30,723 bases of DNA from an uncultured Oscillospiraceae bacterium. GTDB taxonomy: Bacteria; Bacillota_A; Clostridia; Oscillospirales; Oscillospiraceae. The DNA is taken from the NCBI GenBank assembly GCA_910584605.1, contig CAJUAW010000019.1:1-30723 (forward strand), given 5' to 3'. Positions 1 to 7,588 of the stretch are shown here, one piece after another. The translations under genes and the position numbers were made by a program. The first letter of the stretch is position 1; each line of letters begins with the position of its first letter. The notes beneath the pieces were generated by a model, which had not been told where the DNA came from, ran no database searches, and saw nothing but the letters and a program-made list of their open reading frames with translations.

Positions 1-556
1 GGGAGGACACCAGCACCGTAGTCCCCCGCTCGGCCACGTCCCCCATGAGCAGGGTCCACACCTGGCGGCGCATCACCGGGTCCAGGCCGTCCACCGGCTC
101 GTCCAGCACCAGCACCTCCGGATTGCAGCACAGGGCCAGCCGGAAGGCGGACTGCTTCTGCATGCCCTTGGACAGCCGGCGGATGGGCTGTTTTTCGTCC
201 ACCTCGGGGAAGGCTTCGGCCAGGGCCTCATACCGCTTTACATCAAAATTGGGGTACATCCCCCGGTAAAACCGCATCATGTCCCGGGTGGAGGCGGAGT
301 TGAAGTAGTACAGGTCGTCGGGGATGGCGGCGATCTTGGCCTTGACCGCCGGGTTTTCGTAGACCTGGTCCCCATCCACCAGGATGGAGCCGGAATCCGG
401 GCGGTAGATGCCCATAATGTGCCGCAGGATGGTGGATTTGCCCGAGCCGTTGGGTCCCACCAGGCCGTAAATGGAACCCTTTTCCGCCGTCAAGGTCAGG
501 CCGTCCAGAGCCCGAAAGCCGTCGAAGGTTTTTACCACGTTGATTACCTTGATCAT
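1..556 (-). CDS. ABC transporter ATP-binding protein, YtrB-like (3' part outside window)
   Basis: This is the ATPase subunit of an ABC transporter, and its C-terminal part runs off the left edge. The minus-strand reading frame starts at an ATG at 556 and shows a complete nucleotide-binding core. There is a Walker A (GPNGSGKST, about residue 34-42), a signature loop (LSKGMQKQ in place of LSGGQ) and a Walker B (VLVLDEPVDGLD). The SKGM signature is typical of the YtrB/BcrA-like exporters paired with GntR regulators. Its start overlaps the stop of the upstream gntR gene by 4 bases (ATGA), so the two are translationally coupled. A membrane subunit would be expected just beyond position 1. The transported substrate cannot be read from the sequence. 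Confidence 0.93.
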   Translation of the reverse strand, partial: MIKVINVVKTFDGFRALDGLTLTAEKGSIYGLVGPNGSGKSTILRHIMGIYRPDSGSILVDGDQVYENPAVKAKIAAIPDDLYYFNSASTRDMMRFYRGMYPNFDVKRYEALAEAFPEVDEKQPIRRLSKGMQKQSAFRLALCCNPEVLVLDEPVDGLDPVMRRQVWTLLMGDVAERGTTVLVSS

Positions 557-924
557 GTTGCCGTTCCCCCTTCCAGAGCCCGGACCCGGGCCCAAAGTTC
601 TTCCCCGCTGACCCCCAGAAACAGCAGCTCACCCGCCGTCTGGTCAAAGGTCTGGAGCAGGTCCTGCCGGCGTCCCTCGTCCACCCCGGTGTTGGGGGCG
701 GCGAAGGAGCCCTTGCCGGGCACCGAGTAGACATAGCCCTCCGCCTCCAGGGCCTCGTAGGCCCGCTGGATGGTGTTGGGGTTGATGGCCAGCGTCCCGG
801 CCATGGTGCGCACAGAGGGGAGCTTCTCCCCCTCCTGGATGACCCCGGTGACCATCAGCCGCCGCAGGCCGTCCTTCACCTGTTCGTAGATGGGACGGGC
901 GTCCCGGTAGTCCAGGTTCAGCAT
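553..924 (-). CDS. GntR-family transcriptional regulator, YtrA subfamily
   Basis: A DNA-binding repressor of 123 aa. The N-terminal winged helix-turn-helix covers about residues 10-75 (PIYEQVKDGLRRLMVTG, then EGEKLPSVRTMA and NPNTIQRAYEALEAEG). It is followed by only about 45 residues with no effector domain, which is the YtrA layout. In this family the regulator usually sits first in an operon with an ABC exporter and represses it. That fits the 4-base overlap with the ABC ATPase downstream. A perfect inverted repeat lies at its presumed transcription start, so autoregulation is likely. The inducing signal is unknown; known YtrA-type systems often respond to cell-envelope-active compounds. 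Confidence 0.92.
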   Translation of the reverse strand: MLNLDYRDARPIYEQVKDGLRRLMVTGVIQEGEKLPSVRTMAGTLAINPNTIQRAYEALEAEGYVYSVPGKGSFAAPNTGVDEGRRQDLLQTFDQTAGELLFLGVSGEELWARVRALEGGTAT

Positions 925-948
925 AACAGCTCCTCCTTTCCGGATACT

Positions 949-967
949 GTACTAAGCGTGTTAGTAC
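949..967. promoter_or_regulatory. Perfect inverted repeat, probable GntR/YtrA operator
   Basis: GTACTAA, five bases, then TTAGTAC: a perfect 7-bp inverted repeat. It lies just downstream of the minus-strand -10 element (972-977), so it covers the probable transcription start of the gntR-ABC operon. A bound dimer there would block initiation. GntR regulators generally bind GT-rich/AC-rich inverted repeats of this type; assigning it to this particular regulator is inference from position. Confidence 0.7.
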
Positions 968-971
968 GGTC

Positions 972-1000
972 AGTATATAGCGGGAGCGGAAAAAATACAA
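972..1000 (-). promoter_or_regulatory. SigA-type promoter of the gntR-ABC operon
   Basis: Read on the minus strand, TTGTAT (995-1000) and TATACT (972-977) are separated by 17 bases. Both fit the vegetative consensus well, and the operator lies directly downstream. Confidence 0.7.
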
Positions 1001-1007
1001 TTAAGAA

Positions 1008-1036
1008 TTGATTAAGATTTCTTAAAGTGATATAAT
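1008..1036 (+). promoter_or_regulatory. SigA-type promoter of proC
   Basis: TTGATT (1008-1013) and a perfect TATAAT (1031-1036) with a 17-base spacer. The leader to the proC ATG is under 35 bases, so there is no room for a T-box or other riboswitch. Confidence 0.78.
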
Positions 1037-1070
1037 CGGACAAAATGTCCCAACTTAAGGAGGAATTATT

Positions 1071-1874
1071 ATGGATCAGACCATCGGCTTTATCGGCACC
1101 GGAAATATGGGCTCCGCCATCGCCAAGGCGGCGGCCAAAAGCGGGCTGGCAGAGACCATCCTGCTGGCCAACCGCACCCCGGCCAAGGCGGCGGCCCTGG
1201 CGGCGGAGCTGCCCGGCGGGACCTTGTCCACCAACGAGGAGATCGCCCGCACCGCCAAGCTCATCTTTTTAGGGGTGAAGCCCCAGATGATGCAGCTGGT
1301 GCTGGACCCCCTGGAGCCCATCCTGCGCAAGCGGGAGGACCGGTTCATTCTGGTCACCATGGCGGCGGGCCTGACCTGCGACCGGATTCAGGATTTTTTG
1401 GACATGGACTGCCCCGTCATCCGCATCATGCCCAACACTCCCTCCGCCATTGGAGCGGGGGTGGTGCAGTACTGCGGCCAGCTGGTGACGGTGGAGGAGC
1501 TGGACGCCTTTGCCGCCCTGCTGGCCCCCGCCGGTCTGGTGGACCCGGTGCCCGAGGGGCTGATCGACGCGGCCAGCGCCGTCTCTGGCTGCGGGCCGGC
1601 CTTCGCCTATCTGTTTGCGGAGGCTTTGGCCGACGGCGGCGTGGCCTGCGGCCTGCCCCGGGACAAGGCGCTCAGCTACGCTGCCCAGATGCTGGCCGGG
1701 GCCGCCCGCATGGTGCTGGAGAGCGGCCAGCACCCCGGCGCGCTGAAGGACGCGGTCTGCTCCCCCGGCGGAGCCACCATCCAGGGGGTCCGGGTCCTGG
1801 AGGAGGACGGCTTCCGCGCCGCCGCCATGGACGCGGTGATCGCCGCCTATGAGAAGACGCTGAAGCTGAAATGA
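1071..1874 (+). CDS. proC: Pyrroline-5-carboxylate reductase
   Basis: It catalyses the last step of proline synthesis, NAD(P)H-dependent reduction of 1-pyrroline-5-carboxylate to proline, in the cytoplasm. The 267-aa product has the usual family length. It opens with the Rossmann nucleotide-binding motif (IGFIGTGNMGSAI, residues 5-17). It carries the family's conserved RIMPNTP stretch (about 122-128) and a C-terminal substrate-binding signature (DAVCSPGGATIQGV). The start is fixed by AAGGAGG at 1057-1063, eight bases upstream. The next gene overlaps its stop by 4 bases, so proC heads an operon continuing through a GIY-YIG-like gene and proB. Confidence 0.97.
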   Translation: MDQTIGFIGTGNMGSAIAKAAAKSGLAETILLANRTPAKAAALAAELPGGTLSTNEEIARTAKLIFLGVKPQMMQLVLDPLEPILRKREDRFILVTMAAGLTCDRIQDFLDMDCPVIRIMPNTPSAIGAGVVQYCGQLVTVEELDAFAALLAPAGLVDPVPEGLIDAASAVSGCGPAFAYLFAEALADGGVACGLPRDKALSYAAQMLAGAARMVLESGQHPGALKDAVCSPGGATIQGVRVLEEDGFRAAAMDAVIAAYEKTLKLK

Positions 1875-2362
1875 TAATTGATTACAAAAGCTTCTTCCCC
1901 CCGGAGGCAGGCCGCTGGCCTACAGCGATGGAGCTGTACTGTTCTGACTGTGCCCAGGTCCCGGAGGAACGGGGTGTGTATTTCATCTGTATCCCTCCGG
2001 AGAAAGAGGTGGCCTTCCAACCGTTTTTTTGGCGACCTGCAAGAAATCCCAATCAGTCCACCCCCTATCCAGTGGAGACGCTGGAAAAAAAGTATATGTG
2101 CCAGGGCTGTCCCTGTCTGTTGTATATTGGGAAGGCCGACGGACAAAAGGGGCTGCGGCAGCGGTTGAGACAGTACATCCGGCATGGGTGGGGGGAAAGC
2201 GGAAACCATCTGGGAGGCCGGGCAGTCTGGCAGGTGTCAGGCTGTCAGGAGCTTCTGGTGCTTTGGGCTGTATGTCAAGATCCGGAGCAGGAGGAGCGTG
2301 CGCTGCTGGAGGCGTTTCAGAGCTGCAAAAACGACTATCCCCTGGCAAACTGGAGATCGTAA
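1871..2362 (+). CDS. GIY-YIG-like domain protein within the proline operon
   Basis: A 163-aa protein with the layout of a GIY-YIG nuclease fold. It has GVYFI at 35-39, LYIGKA at 84-89, then an arginine-rich helix (GLRQRLRQYIRH, 94-105). A histidine near 113, an acidic helix (EERALLEAF, 141-149) and a final PLAN (157-160) match the fold's catalytic Glu and Asn positions. About 45 residues separate GVY from YIG, more than usual, and include a Cys cluster (CQGCPC). The ATG overlaps the proC stop by 4 bases, and proB follows after a 19-base gap, so it is co-transcribed with proline genes. GIY-YIG proteins cut DNA in repair, restriction and mobile elements. No link to proline is known to me, and the substrate is unknown. 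Confidence 0.68.
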   Translation: MIIDYKSFFPPEAGRWPTAMELYCSDCAQVPEERGVYFICIPPEKEVAFQPFFWRPARNPNQSTPYPVETLEKKYMCQGCPCLLYIGKADGQKGLRQRLRQYIRHGWGESGNHLGGRAVWQVSGCQELLVLWAVCQDPEQEERALLEAFQSCKNDYPLANWRS

Positions 2363-2381
2363 TAATTTTGAGGTGAAAAAG

Positions 2382-3149
2382 ATGCGTATTGTAGTAAAAG
2401 TAGGCACCTCCACCCTGGCTCACGCCACCGGACGGCTGAACATCCGCCACGTGGAGGAGCTGGTGAAGGTGCTGTCCGATTTGAAAAACGCGGGGCATGA
2501 GATGATCCTGGTGTCCTCCGGGGCCATCGGCATGGGGGTGGGCAAGCTGAACCTGCCCGGCAAGCCCTCCGACATGCCCACCAAGCAGGCGGCGGCGGCG
2601 GTGGGCCAGTGCGAGCTGATGTACACCTATGACAAGCTCTTTTCCCAGTACAACCACACGGTGGCCCAGATCCTGCTGACCAGCGAGGACGTGGACAACG
2701 ACGGCCGCCGGCAGAATTTTGAAAACACCATGGCCCGGCTGCTGGAGCTGGGAGCCCTGCCCATTATCAACGAGAACGACACGGTAGCCACCGCCGAGAT
2801 CAAGGTGGGGGACAACGACACCCTGGGCGGCATCGTGGCCTGCTCGGTGGGGGCGGACCTGCTGGTCCTCCTCAGCGACATCGAGGGCCTGTACACCGCC
2901 GACCCCCGGAAGGACCCGACCGCCCAACTCATCCCCACAGTGGAGGCGGTCACCCCGGAGATTGAGGCCCTGGCGGGGGGCAAGGGCAGCGACCTGGCCA
3001 CCGGCGGCATGGAGACCAAGCTGCGGGCGGCCAAGATGGTCACCGCCCGGGGCTGCGATATGGTGATCACCAACGGCGAACACCCCGAGCGGCTCTACGA
3101 CATCGCCGAGGGAAAAGCAGTGGGCACCCGATTTTTGGGCGCAAAATAG
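2382..3149 (+). CDS. proB: Glutamate 5-kinase, short form without PUA domain
   Basis: It phosphorylates L-glutamate to gamma-glutamyl phosphate, the committed step of proline synthesis. The 255-aa product is an amino-acid-kinase-fold protein opening with IVVKVGTSTL. The glutamate-binding segment is NENDTVATAEIKVGDND, the nucleotide segment LLSDIEGLYTADPR, and GSDLATGGMETKLRAA follows. It ends right after the kinase domain, so the C-terminal PUA domain of longer forms (about 370 aa) is absent; short forms are common in Firmicutes. The frame is open further upstream, but the ATG at 2382 preceded by GAGGTG (2370-2375) starts exactly at the conserved kinase N-terminus. proA is not next to it as in most genomes but about 2.4 kb downstream. 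Confidence 0.95.
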   Translation: MRIVVKVGTSTLAHATGRLNIRHVEELVKVLSDLKNAGHEMILVSSGAIGMGVGKLNLPGKPSDMPTKQAAAAVGQCELMYTYDKLFSQYNHTVAQILLTSEDVDNDGRRQNFENTMARLLELGALPIINENDTVATAEIKVGDNDTLGGIVACSVGADLLVLLSDIEGLYTADPRKDPTAQLIPTVEAVTPEIEALAGGKGSDLATGGMETKLRAAKMVTARGCDMVITNGEHPERLYDIAEGKAVGTRFLGAK

Positions 3150-3161
3150 GGAGGATATGCC

Positions 3162-3986
3162 ATGAACCGGACACAATTACAGGTCCTGGCCCAGGAGACG
3201 CTGGAAATCAGCCGGGCGGGGCGCTATTCGGTAAACGGTCAGGTCATCCTGTATGACGCCTGCCGGCCTGCTGAGCTGTGGACCGCCGGGGCGCTGGATA
3301 AGCTGGTGGAGGAGACGGTCCTTCCAGCGGAGGGCTCCTCCGCCGCCCTGGAGGTCCGGGGCGAGGGGACGGTAGACGCTGTTTTCCGGCTGGCTGATGG
3401 GGAGACCCTCTGCCCTAAGATCGGGGTGTTGAATTTCGCCTCCGCCAAAAATCCTGGGGGCGGGTTCCTCAACGGCTCGGTAGCCCAGGAGGAGTGCCTG
3501 GCCTTCTGCTCCAACCTGTACCAGACCCAGACCACCGGCCAGGGGCCCCGATACTACGAGATCAACCGGGCCAACCGGGACCCGGTGTACACCGACACCA
3601 TGCTCATTGGCGACGTCACCTTCTTCCGCACCAGTGATTACGCCCTGACGGAGCACAGCATCACCTGCCCGGTGATTACCGCCCCCGCCGTCAACATGGG
3701 GATTGTTCTGCGCAACGGGGACAGCGCGGACCGGGCCAAGGCGGTCATGAAGGGCCGGATGCGGAAGGTTCTGGCGCTGTTCGCCAGATGGGGCTGCACC
3801 GAACTGGTTTTGGGGGCCTACGGCTGCGGCGTGTTCCGCAACGACCCGGAGGATGTGGCCCGCTTCTGGCAGGAGCTGCTCCTGGAGGAGGGCTGGGGCC
3901 GTCTCTTTGAGGCGGTGACCTTCTCCATCCTGGAGCGCCCCGGCCGGGACGGCAACATCGCCCCCTTCCGCCGCCGGTTCAGTTAA
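3162..3986 (+). CDS. Bacterial poly(ADP-ribose) glycohydrolase-type protein (TIGR02452 family)
   Basis: A 274-aa protein of the microbial PARG family, which has a macrodomain-like fold and hydrolyses ADP-ribose linkages. The diagnostic PARG signature GGG-X7-QEE is intact: GGG at 99-101 and QEE at 109-111, the second Glu being the catalytic residue in characterised bacterial PARGs. The usual C-terminal family block (LVLGAYGCGVFRNDPEDVARFW) is also present. It begins 12 bases after proB and is probably co-transcribed. Its stop shares a TTAA with the convergent lysR stop, a 4-base overlap. No ADP-ribosyltransferase partner is visible in the window, so its substrate here is unknown: free ADP-ribose metabolites or modified macromolecules are both possible. 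Confidence 0.85.
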   Translation: MNRTQLQVLAQETLEISRAGRYSVNGQVILYDACRPAELWTAGALDKLVEETVLPAEGSSAALEVRGEGTVDAVFRLADGETLCPKIGVLNFASAKNPGGGFLNGSVAQEECLAFCSNLYQTQTTGQGPRYYEINRANRDPVYTDTMLIGDVTFFRTSDYALTEHSITCPVITAPAVNMGIVLRNGDSADRAKAVMKGRMRKVLALFARWGCTELVLGAYGCGVFRNDPEDVARFWQELLLEEGWGRLFEAVTFSILERPGRDGNIAPFRRRFS

Positions 3987-4861
3987 TTCAAGGTTTCCCG
4001 CAGAAGCCGTATAAACAGCTCCATAGCTGGCGTGACCCAGCGGTTTTTGTGCCGGGCGCACAGGGTCGGGAACCGGACGCCGGAGATGGGGGCAATCAGC
4101 TCTACCAGCCTCCCGTCTGCCAGCTCCCCCTGGGCGGCGAACCGGGGCAGATAGGTAAAACCCAGGTTGGACATGACGCACCGCTTGATGGTCTCGATGC
4201 TCCACAGCTCCAGGGTTGCGTCCAGGGTGATGTTCCGCTCCCGGAGGTATTCCTCCAGACGGCGGCGGAAGATGCTGTCCGGCTCGTCGGTGACTAGGGA
4301 CACCGGCTTGCTCTGGTTGTGGGTTACAAAATCCGGATGACAGAACTCCGAAGAGGCCAATAAGATCACCTCGTACTCCCCCATGGGCTCCACCTCCAGC
4401 ACGTCCCGGCTCCAGTCCATGTCGTAGCCGACCCCCAGGTCACAGGCCCCGGAGCGGACATTTTCCGCGATGTCCAGGCAATTGCGGCTGCGGATAATGA
4501 GCCGCACCTGGGGAGCCAGCTTCCGGAACTTCTGGATCACCGGCTGGGTCTTGTAGCACAGCAGGGTCTCCGCCATGTCGATCCGCAGCGTGCCGGAGAG
4601 GGCGCTGTCCTTCTGCCCCACCGCGGCCAGCCGGCCGGCGGCCAGAAGCAGATCCCTGGTTTGTTCCAGGGCCTTCTCCCCCACCTGGGTCAGTACCATC
4701 CGCCGGCCCACCCGCTCAAAAAGAGGAACGCCCAACTCCTCCTCCAGCTGCTGGATTTGAACCGTAATGGTAGACTGGGTGTAGCCCAGATATTCTGCCG
4801 CCTTTTGGTAGCTGCCCTGGTCCACCACCGCCTGAAAGGTGCGGAGATTTTTCAGTTCCAT
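3983..4861 (-). CDS. LysR-family transcriptional regulator
   Basis: A 292-aa LysR-type regulator. Its N-terminal winged helix-turn-helix covers residues 1-65 (LRTFQAVVDQGSYQKAAEYLGYTQSTIT, then LEEELGVPLFER), followed by a periplasmic-binding-protein-like effector domain. It is transcribed divergently from a LysE-family exporter gene, the classic arrangement in which the regulator senses the exported amino acid and activates the exporter. A 21-bp perfect palindrome lies in the intergenic region close to its own start. Its 3' end overlaps the convergent PARG gene by 4 bases. Effector identity is inference; an amino acid is likely from context. Confidence 0.93.
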   Translation of the reverse strand: MELKNLRTFQAVVDQGSYQKAAEYLGYTQSTITVQIQQLEEELGVPLFERVGRRMVLTQVGEKALEQTRDLLLAAGRLAAVGQKDSALSGTLRIDMAETLLCYKTQPVIQKFRKLAPQVRLIIRSRNCLDIAENVRSGACDLGVGYDMDWSRDVLEVEPMGEYEVILLASSEFCHPDFVTHNQSKPVSLVTDEPDSIFRRRLEEYLRERNITLDATLELWSIETIKRCVMSNLGFTYLPRFAAQGELADGRLVELIAPISGVRFPTLCARHKNRWVTPAMELFIRLLRETLN

Positions 4862-4875
4862 AGCGCTTCCTCCGA

Positions 4876-4896
4876 AGTATTGATAATATCAATACT
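4876..4896. promoter_or_regulatory. 21-bp perfect palindrome, probable LysR binding site
   Basis: AGTATTGATA, one central base, then TATCAATACT: two perfect 10-bp arms. It contains ATTGATAATATCAAT, a T-N11-A type LysR box. A second, interlocking repeat, GAAGTAT (4874-4880) and ATACTTC (4897-4903), extends it. It lies 15 bases upstream of the lysR start and upstream of a weak lysE promoter candidate (TTTTCA 4916-4921, 17 bases, TAGGAT 4939-4944). This fits autorepression of lysR plus activation of the exporter. Confidence 0.72.
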
Positions 4897-4975
4897 ATAC
4901 TTCAAAAACATTTGCTTTTCAAATGTTATTTTTTCTGGTAGGATAGAGCCATCCAAGGAAAGGATGGTGGCGGTC

Positions 4976-5569
4976 ATGCCAGCTTCATTGATTCCCAGCT
5001 TTTTGATTTACTGCTTTGTGGGGGGCATCACCCCCGGACCCGCCAACCTCTGTTCCCTCAGCGCCGCCCTGCGGTACGGATGGGGCCCCGCTCTACGGCA
5101 GTGGCGGGGGTTATTCTGCGGCTTCTTTCTGGACAGCATGGGGGCGGTGGCCCTCACCTGGCTGCTGGGAGCGGCGCTGAGCGAGTATGTGGGAATGCTC
5201 GTTTGGGTGGGGGCGGCCTATCTGCTGTGGATGGCCTGGCATATGCTCCGTTCCAGCGGCGCGGACCCGGACCATGACCCGGCGGCCCCCTCCTTCCGTA
5301 TGGGGCTGCTGGTTAATCTGACCAACGTGAAGGTAATCATCTTCTGTATCACCGCCCTGGCCGGATATGTGCTGCCCTACAATGGCTCCCTCTGGGCGCT
5401 GCTGCCGGTGGGACTGTTTCTCCCCTTCACCGGTCCGGCGTGCAACCTGGTGTGGCTCTTTGCCGGAGCCTCTCTGCAAAGGCTGTTTGCCAATTACCGG
5501 AAGACGGTGGATCTTGTAATGGCCCTCTCCCTGGCCCTGTGCGCGGTCAGTCTGGTGTGGCCCCATTGA
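4976..5569 (+). CDS. LysE-family amino acid exporter
   Basis: An integral membrane exporter of about 197 aa. The N-terminal family signature is clear (FVGGITPGPANLCSLSAALRYG). Roughly six hydrophobic segments can be seen, including LTWLLGAALSEYVGMLVWVG and LLVNLTNVKVIIFCIT, whose NxxNVK-type motif is typical of LysE/RhtB proteins. I chose the ATG at 4976; an in-frame ATG at 4964 closer to AAGGAAAGG is an equally plausible start and adds four residues. It is divergent from a LysR regulator, and proA starts only 21 bases after its stop, so exporter and proA may share a transcript. Cargo is unknown; placement suggests proline or a related amino acid. Confidence 0.88.
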   Translation: MPASLIPSFLIYCFVGGITPGPANLCSLSAALRYGWGPALRQWRGLFCGFFLDSMGAVALTWLLGAALSEYVGMLVWVGAAYLLWMAWHMLRSSGADPDHDPAAPSFRMGLLVNLTNVKVIIFCITALAGYVLPYNGSLWALLPVGLFLPFTGPACNLVWLFAGASLQRLFANYRKTVDLVMALSLALCAVSLVWPH

Positions 5570-5590
5570 CATGTGATTGAGGTGTAAGAT

Positions 5591-6838
5591 ATGACGACAC
5601 AGGAACTGTTACAAACCGCAAAGGCCGCCAAGGGAAGGATGGCCCTGGCGGATACCAGAACGAAAAACCAGGCCCTGCTGGCCATGGCGGACGCCCTGGA
5701 GGCCCACAGCGCAGACATCCTTGCGGCCAATGCCCTGGACCTGGAGGCGGCCAAGGGGACCGTCTCCGAGGTGATGCTGGACCGGCTGGCCCTTGACGGA
5801 GGCCGGATCGTCGGGATGGCCCAGGGAATCCGGGAGGCAGCGGAGCTGCCCGACCCGGTGGGGGCGGTGCTCCGCCGGGTGGAGCGGCCCAACGGGCTGG
5901 TCATTGAGAAGACCGCCGTCCCCATGGGGGTGATCGCCATCATCTACGAGAGCCGCCCCAACGTCACCTCCGACGCCGCCGCCCTGGCCCTGAAGGCGGG
6001 CTCCGCCTGCGTCCTGCGGGGCGGCAAGGAGGCTCACCGCTCCGCCGCCGCCATTGTGGCCGCGTTGAAGGAGGGTCTGTCCGCCGCCGGACTGCCCCAT
6101 GACGCGCTCCAGCTGGTGGAGGATACCACTCGGGCCTCGGCAAATGAGCTGATGCAGGCCAGAGGGCTGGTGGACCTGCTCATCCCCCGGGGCGGAGCGG
6201 GACTGATCCGGGCCTGCGTGGACAACGCCGCCGTCCCCGTGCTGGAGACGGGGACCGGTATCTGCCACATCTACGTGGACAGGGACGCGGATCAGGGTAT
6301 GGCCCTGGACATCATCGAAAACGCCAAATGCTCCCGGCCCAGCGTGTGCAACGCCGCCGAGGTCTGCCTGGTCCACCGGGACGTGGCCGGGGAGTTTTTA
6401 CCCAAGCTGAAGGACCGGCTGGAGCACAACCGCTTTGGCCACCCGGTGGAGCTGCGGCTGGACCCGGAAGCGGCCAAAATCATCGACGGCACCCCCGCCG
6501 GGCCCCTTGACTTTGACACCGAATTTCTGGATTACATTATGGCCGTTAAGGTGGTGGACTGTCTGGAGGAGGCCGTCGCCCACATCGCCGCCCACTCCAC
6601 CGGCCACTCGGAGGCCATCGTCACCGGCGAGGAGCAGGCGGCCCATGCCTTCCTGAACCAGGTGGACAGCGCGGCGGTATACTGGAACGCCTCCACCCGC
6701 TTCACCGACGGCGGGGAGTTCGGCCTGGGCTGCGAGATGGGGATTTCCACCCAAAAGTTGCACGCAAGGGGGCCTTTGGGCCTGGGAGAGCTTTGTTCCT
6801 TCAAATTTGTGATAAAAGGAGCGGGGCAGACCCGGTAA
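5591..6838 (+). CDS. proA: Gamma-glutamyl phosphate reductase
   Basis: It reduces gamma-glutamyl phosphate to glutamate-5-semialdehyde with NADPH, the second step of proline synthesis. The 415-aa length is standard for this aldehyde-dehydrogenase-fold family. Visible landmarks are GVIAIIYESRPNVTSDAAALALKAG (split here only by position, residues 113-137), the conserved LRGGKEA (142-148), and the active-site segment RPSVCNAAE with catalytic Cys at 253. The C-terminal block DGGEFGLGCEMGISTQK is also typical. The start is supported by GAGGTG at 5579-5584. The gene lies directly behind the lysE-like exporter, separated from proB by PARG, lysR and lysE. Confidence 0.97.
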   Translation: MTTQELLQTAKAAKGRMALADTRTKNQALLAMADALEAHSADILAANALDLEAAKGTVSEVMLDRLALDGGRIVGMAQGIREAAELPDPVGAVLRRVERPNGLVIEKTAVPMGVIAIIYESRPNVTSDAAALALKAGSACVLRGGKEAHRSAAAIVAALKEGLSAAGLPHDALQLVEDTTRASANELMQARGLVDLLIPRGGAGLIRACVDNAAVPVLETGTGICHIYVDRDADQGMALDIIENAKCSRPSVCNAAEVCLVHRDVAGEFLPKLKDRLEHNRFGHPVELRLDPEAAKIIDGTPAGPLDFDTEFLDYIMAVKVVDCLEEAVAHIAAHSTGHSEAIVTGEEQAAHAFLNQVDSAAVYWNASTRFTDGGEFGLGCEMGISTQKLHARGPLGLGELCSFKFVIKGAGQTR

Positions 6839-6857
6839 AATTGTAAAAAATTCTCAG

Positions 6858-6886
6858 ATGACAACGGTGCGAAGATAGTGTATGAT
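6858..6886 (+). promoter_or_regulatory. SigA-type promoter of the HD-domain gene
   Basis: ATGACA (6858-6863) and TATGAT (6881-6886) with a 17-base spacer and a TG two bases upstream of the -10. It sits in the gap after proA and gives the HD-domain gene its own transcript. Confidence 0.65.
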
Positions 6887-6945
6887 GGGGTCAGAATCAA
6901 CTGCGCAGGGAACACCCTGCGATTACGACGAAAGGACTGATTCCA

Positions 6946-7458
6946 ATGAGCCGTTTAAGCCGTAAGCTGCGGGAACGGGAGTTTGTGGAGCTGACCAGGG
7001 AACTGCTGGACTCCGAGCCGGTGCGGATGATGGGCCGGTGGAAGCACCACGGCCCGGTGACCACCCTGGACCACTCCCTGTTTGTGGCCTTCTCCACCTA
7101 CCGTGTGGCCCGGATGCTTCACCTGGATGTGCGGTCCGCCGTCCGGGGGGCGCTGCTCCACGACCTGTACCTGTACGACTCCCGCGACAAGACCGCCCAC
7201 CCCGGCAACCAGTGCTTTGACCACCCCCGGTTTGCCGCCCGGAACGCCGCTGCCCTCACCCCCCTCACCCCCAAGGAGCGGAACATCATCCTCTCCCACA
7301 TGTGGCCCCTGGGGGGCGCCCTGCCCCGCTCCCTTGAGGCTTGGATGGTGGACCTGGTGGACACCATCTGCGCCGGGCTGGAGATGTCCCGGGTCTGCCG
7401 GCCGTCCCGCCTGCGGGAGCGGCTTGGGGTGCGGCCGATGGCTCCGGTCTGTCAATAA
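6946..7458 (+). CDS. HD-domain phosphohydrolase family protein
   Basis: A 170-aa protein with an HD-superfamily metal-binding core: a histidine in LDHSLFVA (H43), the HD doublet in ALLHDLYLYD (H72, D73), later histidines in HPGNQCFDHP and LSHMWPLGG, and an aspartate in VDLVDTI. These match the His-HD-His-Asp pattern of small HD hydrolases that act on nucleotides or other phosphomonoesters. The start is supported by AAAGGA at 6931-6936. It is monocistronic, with a promoter at 6858-6886 and a terminator at 7470-7501. This short family is common as a single gene in gut Clostridia; its substrate is not known to me. Confidence 0.82.
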   Translation: MSRLSRKLREREFVELTRELLDSEPVRMMGRWKHHGPVTTLDHSLFVAFSTYRVARMLHLDVRSAVRGALLHDLYLYDSRDKTAHPGNQCFDHPRFAARNAAALTPLTPKERNIILSHMWPLGGALPRSLEAWMVDLVDTICAGLEMSRVCRPSRLRERLGVRPMAPVCQ

Positions 7459-7469
7459 AAGACATGTTG

Positions 7470-7501
7470 CCGCCCTCTCTGAGACCAGGAGGGCGGTTTT
7501 T
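7470..7501 (+). terminator. Rho-independent terminator after the HD-domain gene
   Basis: An 8-bp GC-rich stem, CCGCCCTC (7470-7477) with GAGGGCGG (7489-7496), an 11-base loop, and five T residues directly after. Confidence 0.85.
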
Positions 7502-7588
7502 GTCGGCTTTTGAATGGATTTGATGAAAAAGCCGCATTTTAGGTCCCTCGAAAAAAATTTTCTAATGGTAGAAAAATGGAAAATTGTA

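Noticed and set aside
1037..1070. T-box or other amino-acid-sensing leader before proC
   Set aside because: The leader is only about 30 bases, too short for any known leader of this kind.
4661..4975. N-terminal extension of the LysE-family gene to 4661
   Set aside because: The frame is open, but it overlaps the lysR gene and intergenic operator, and the extra residues are not membrane-like. The family start is at 4964 or 4976.
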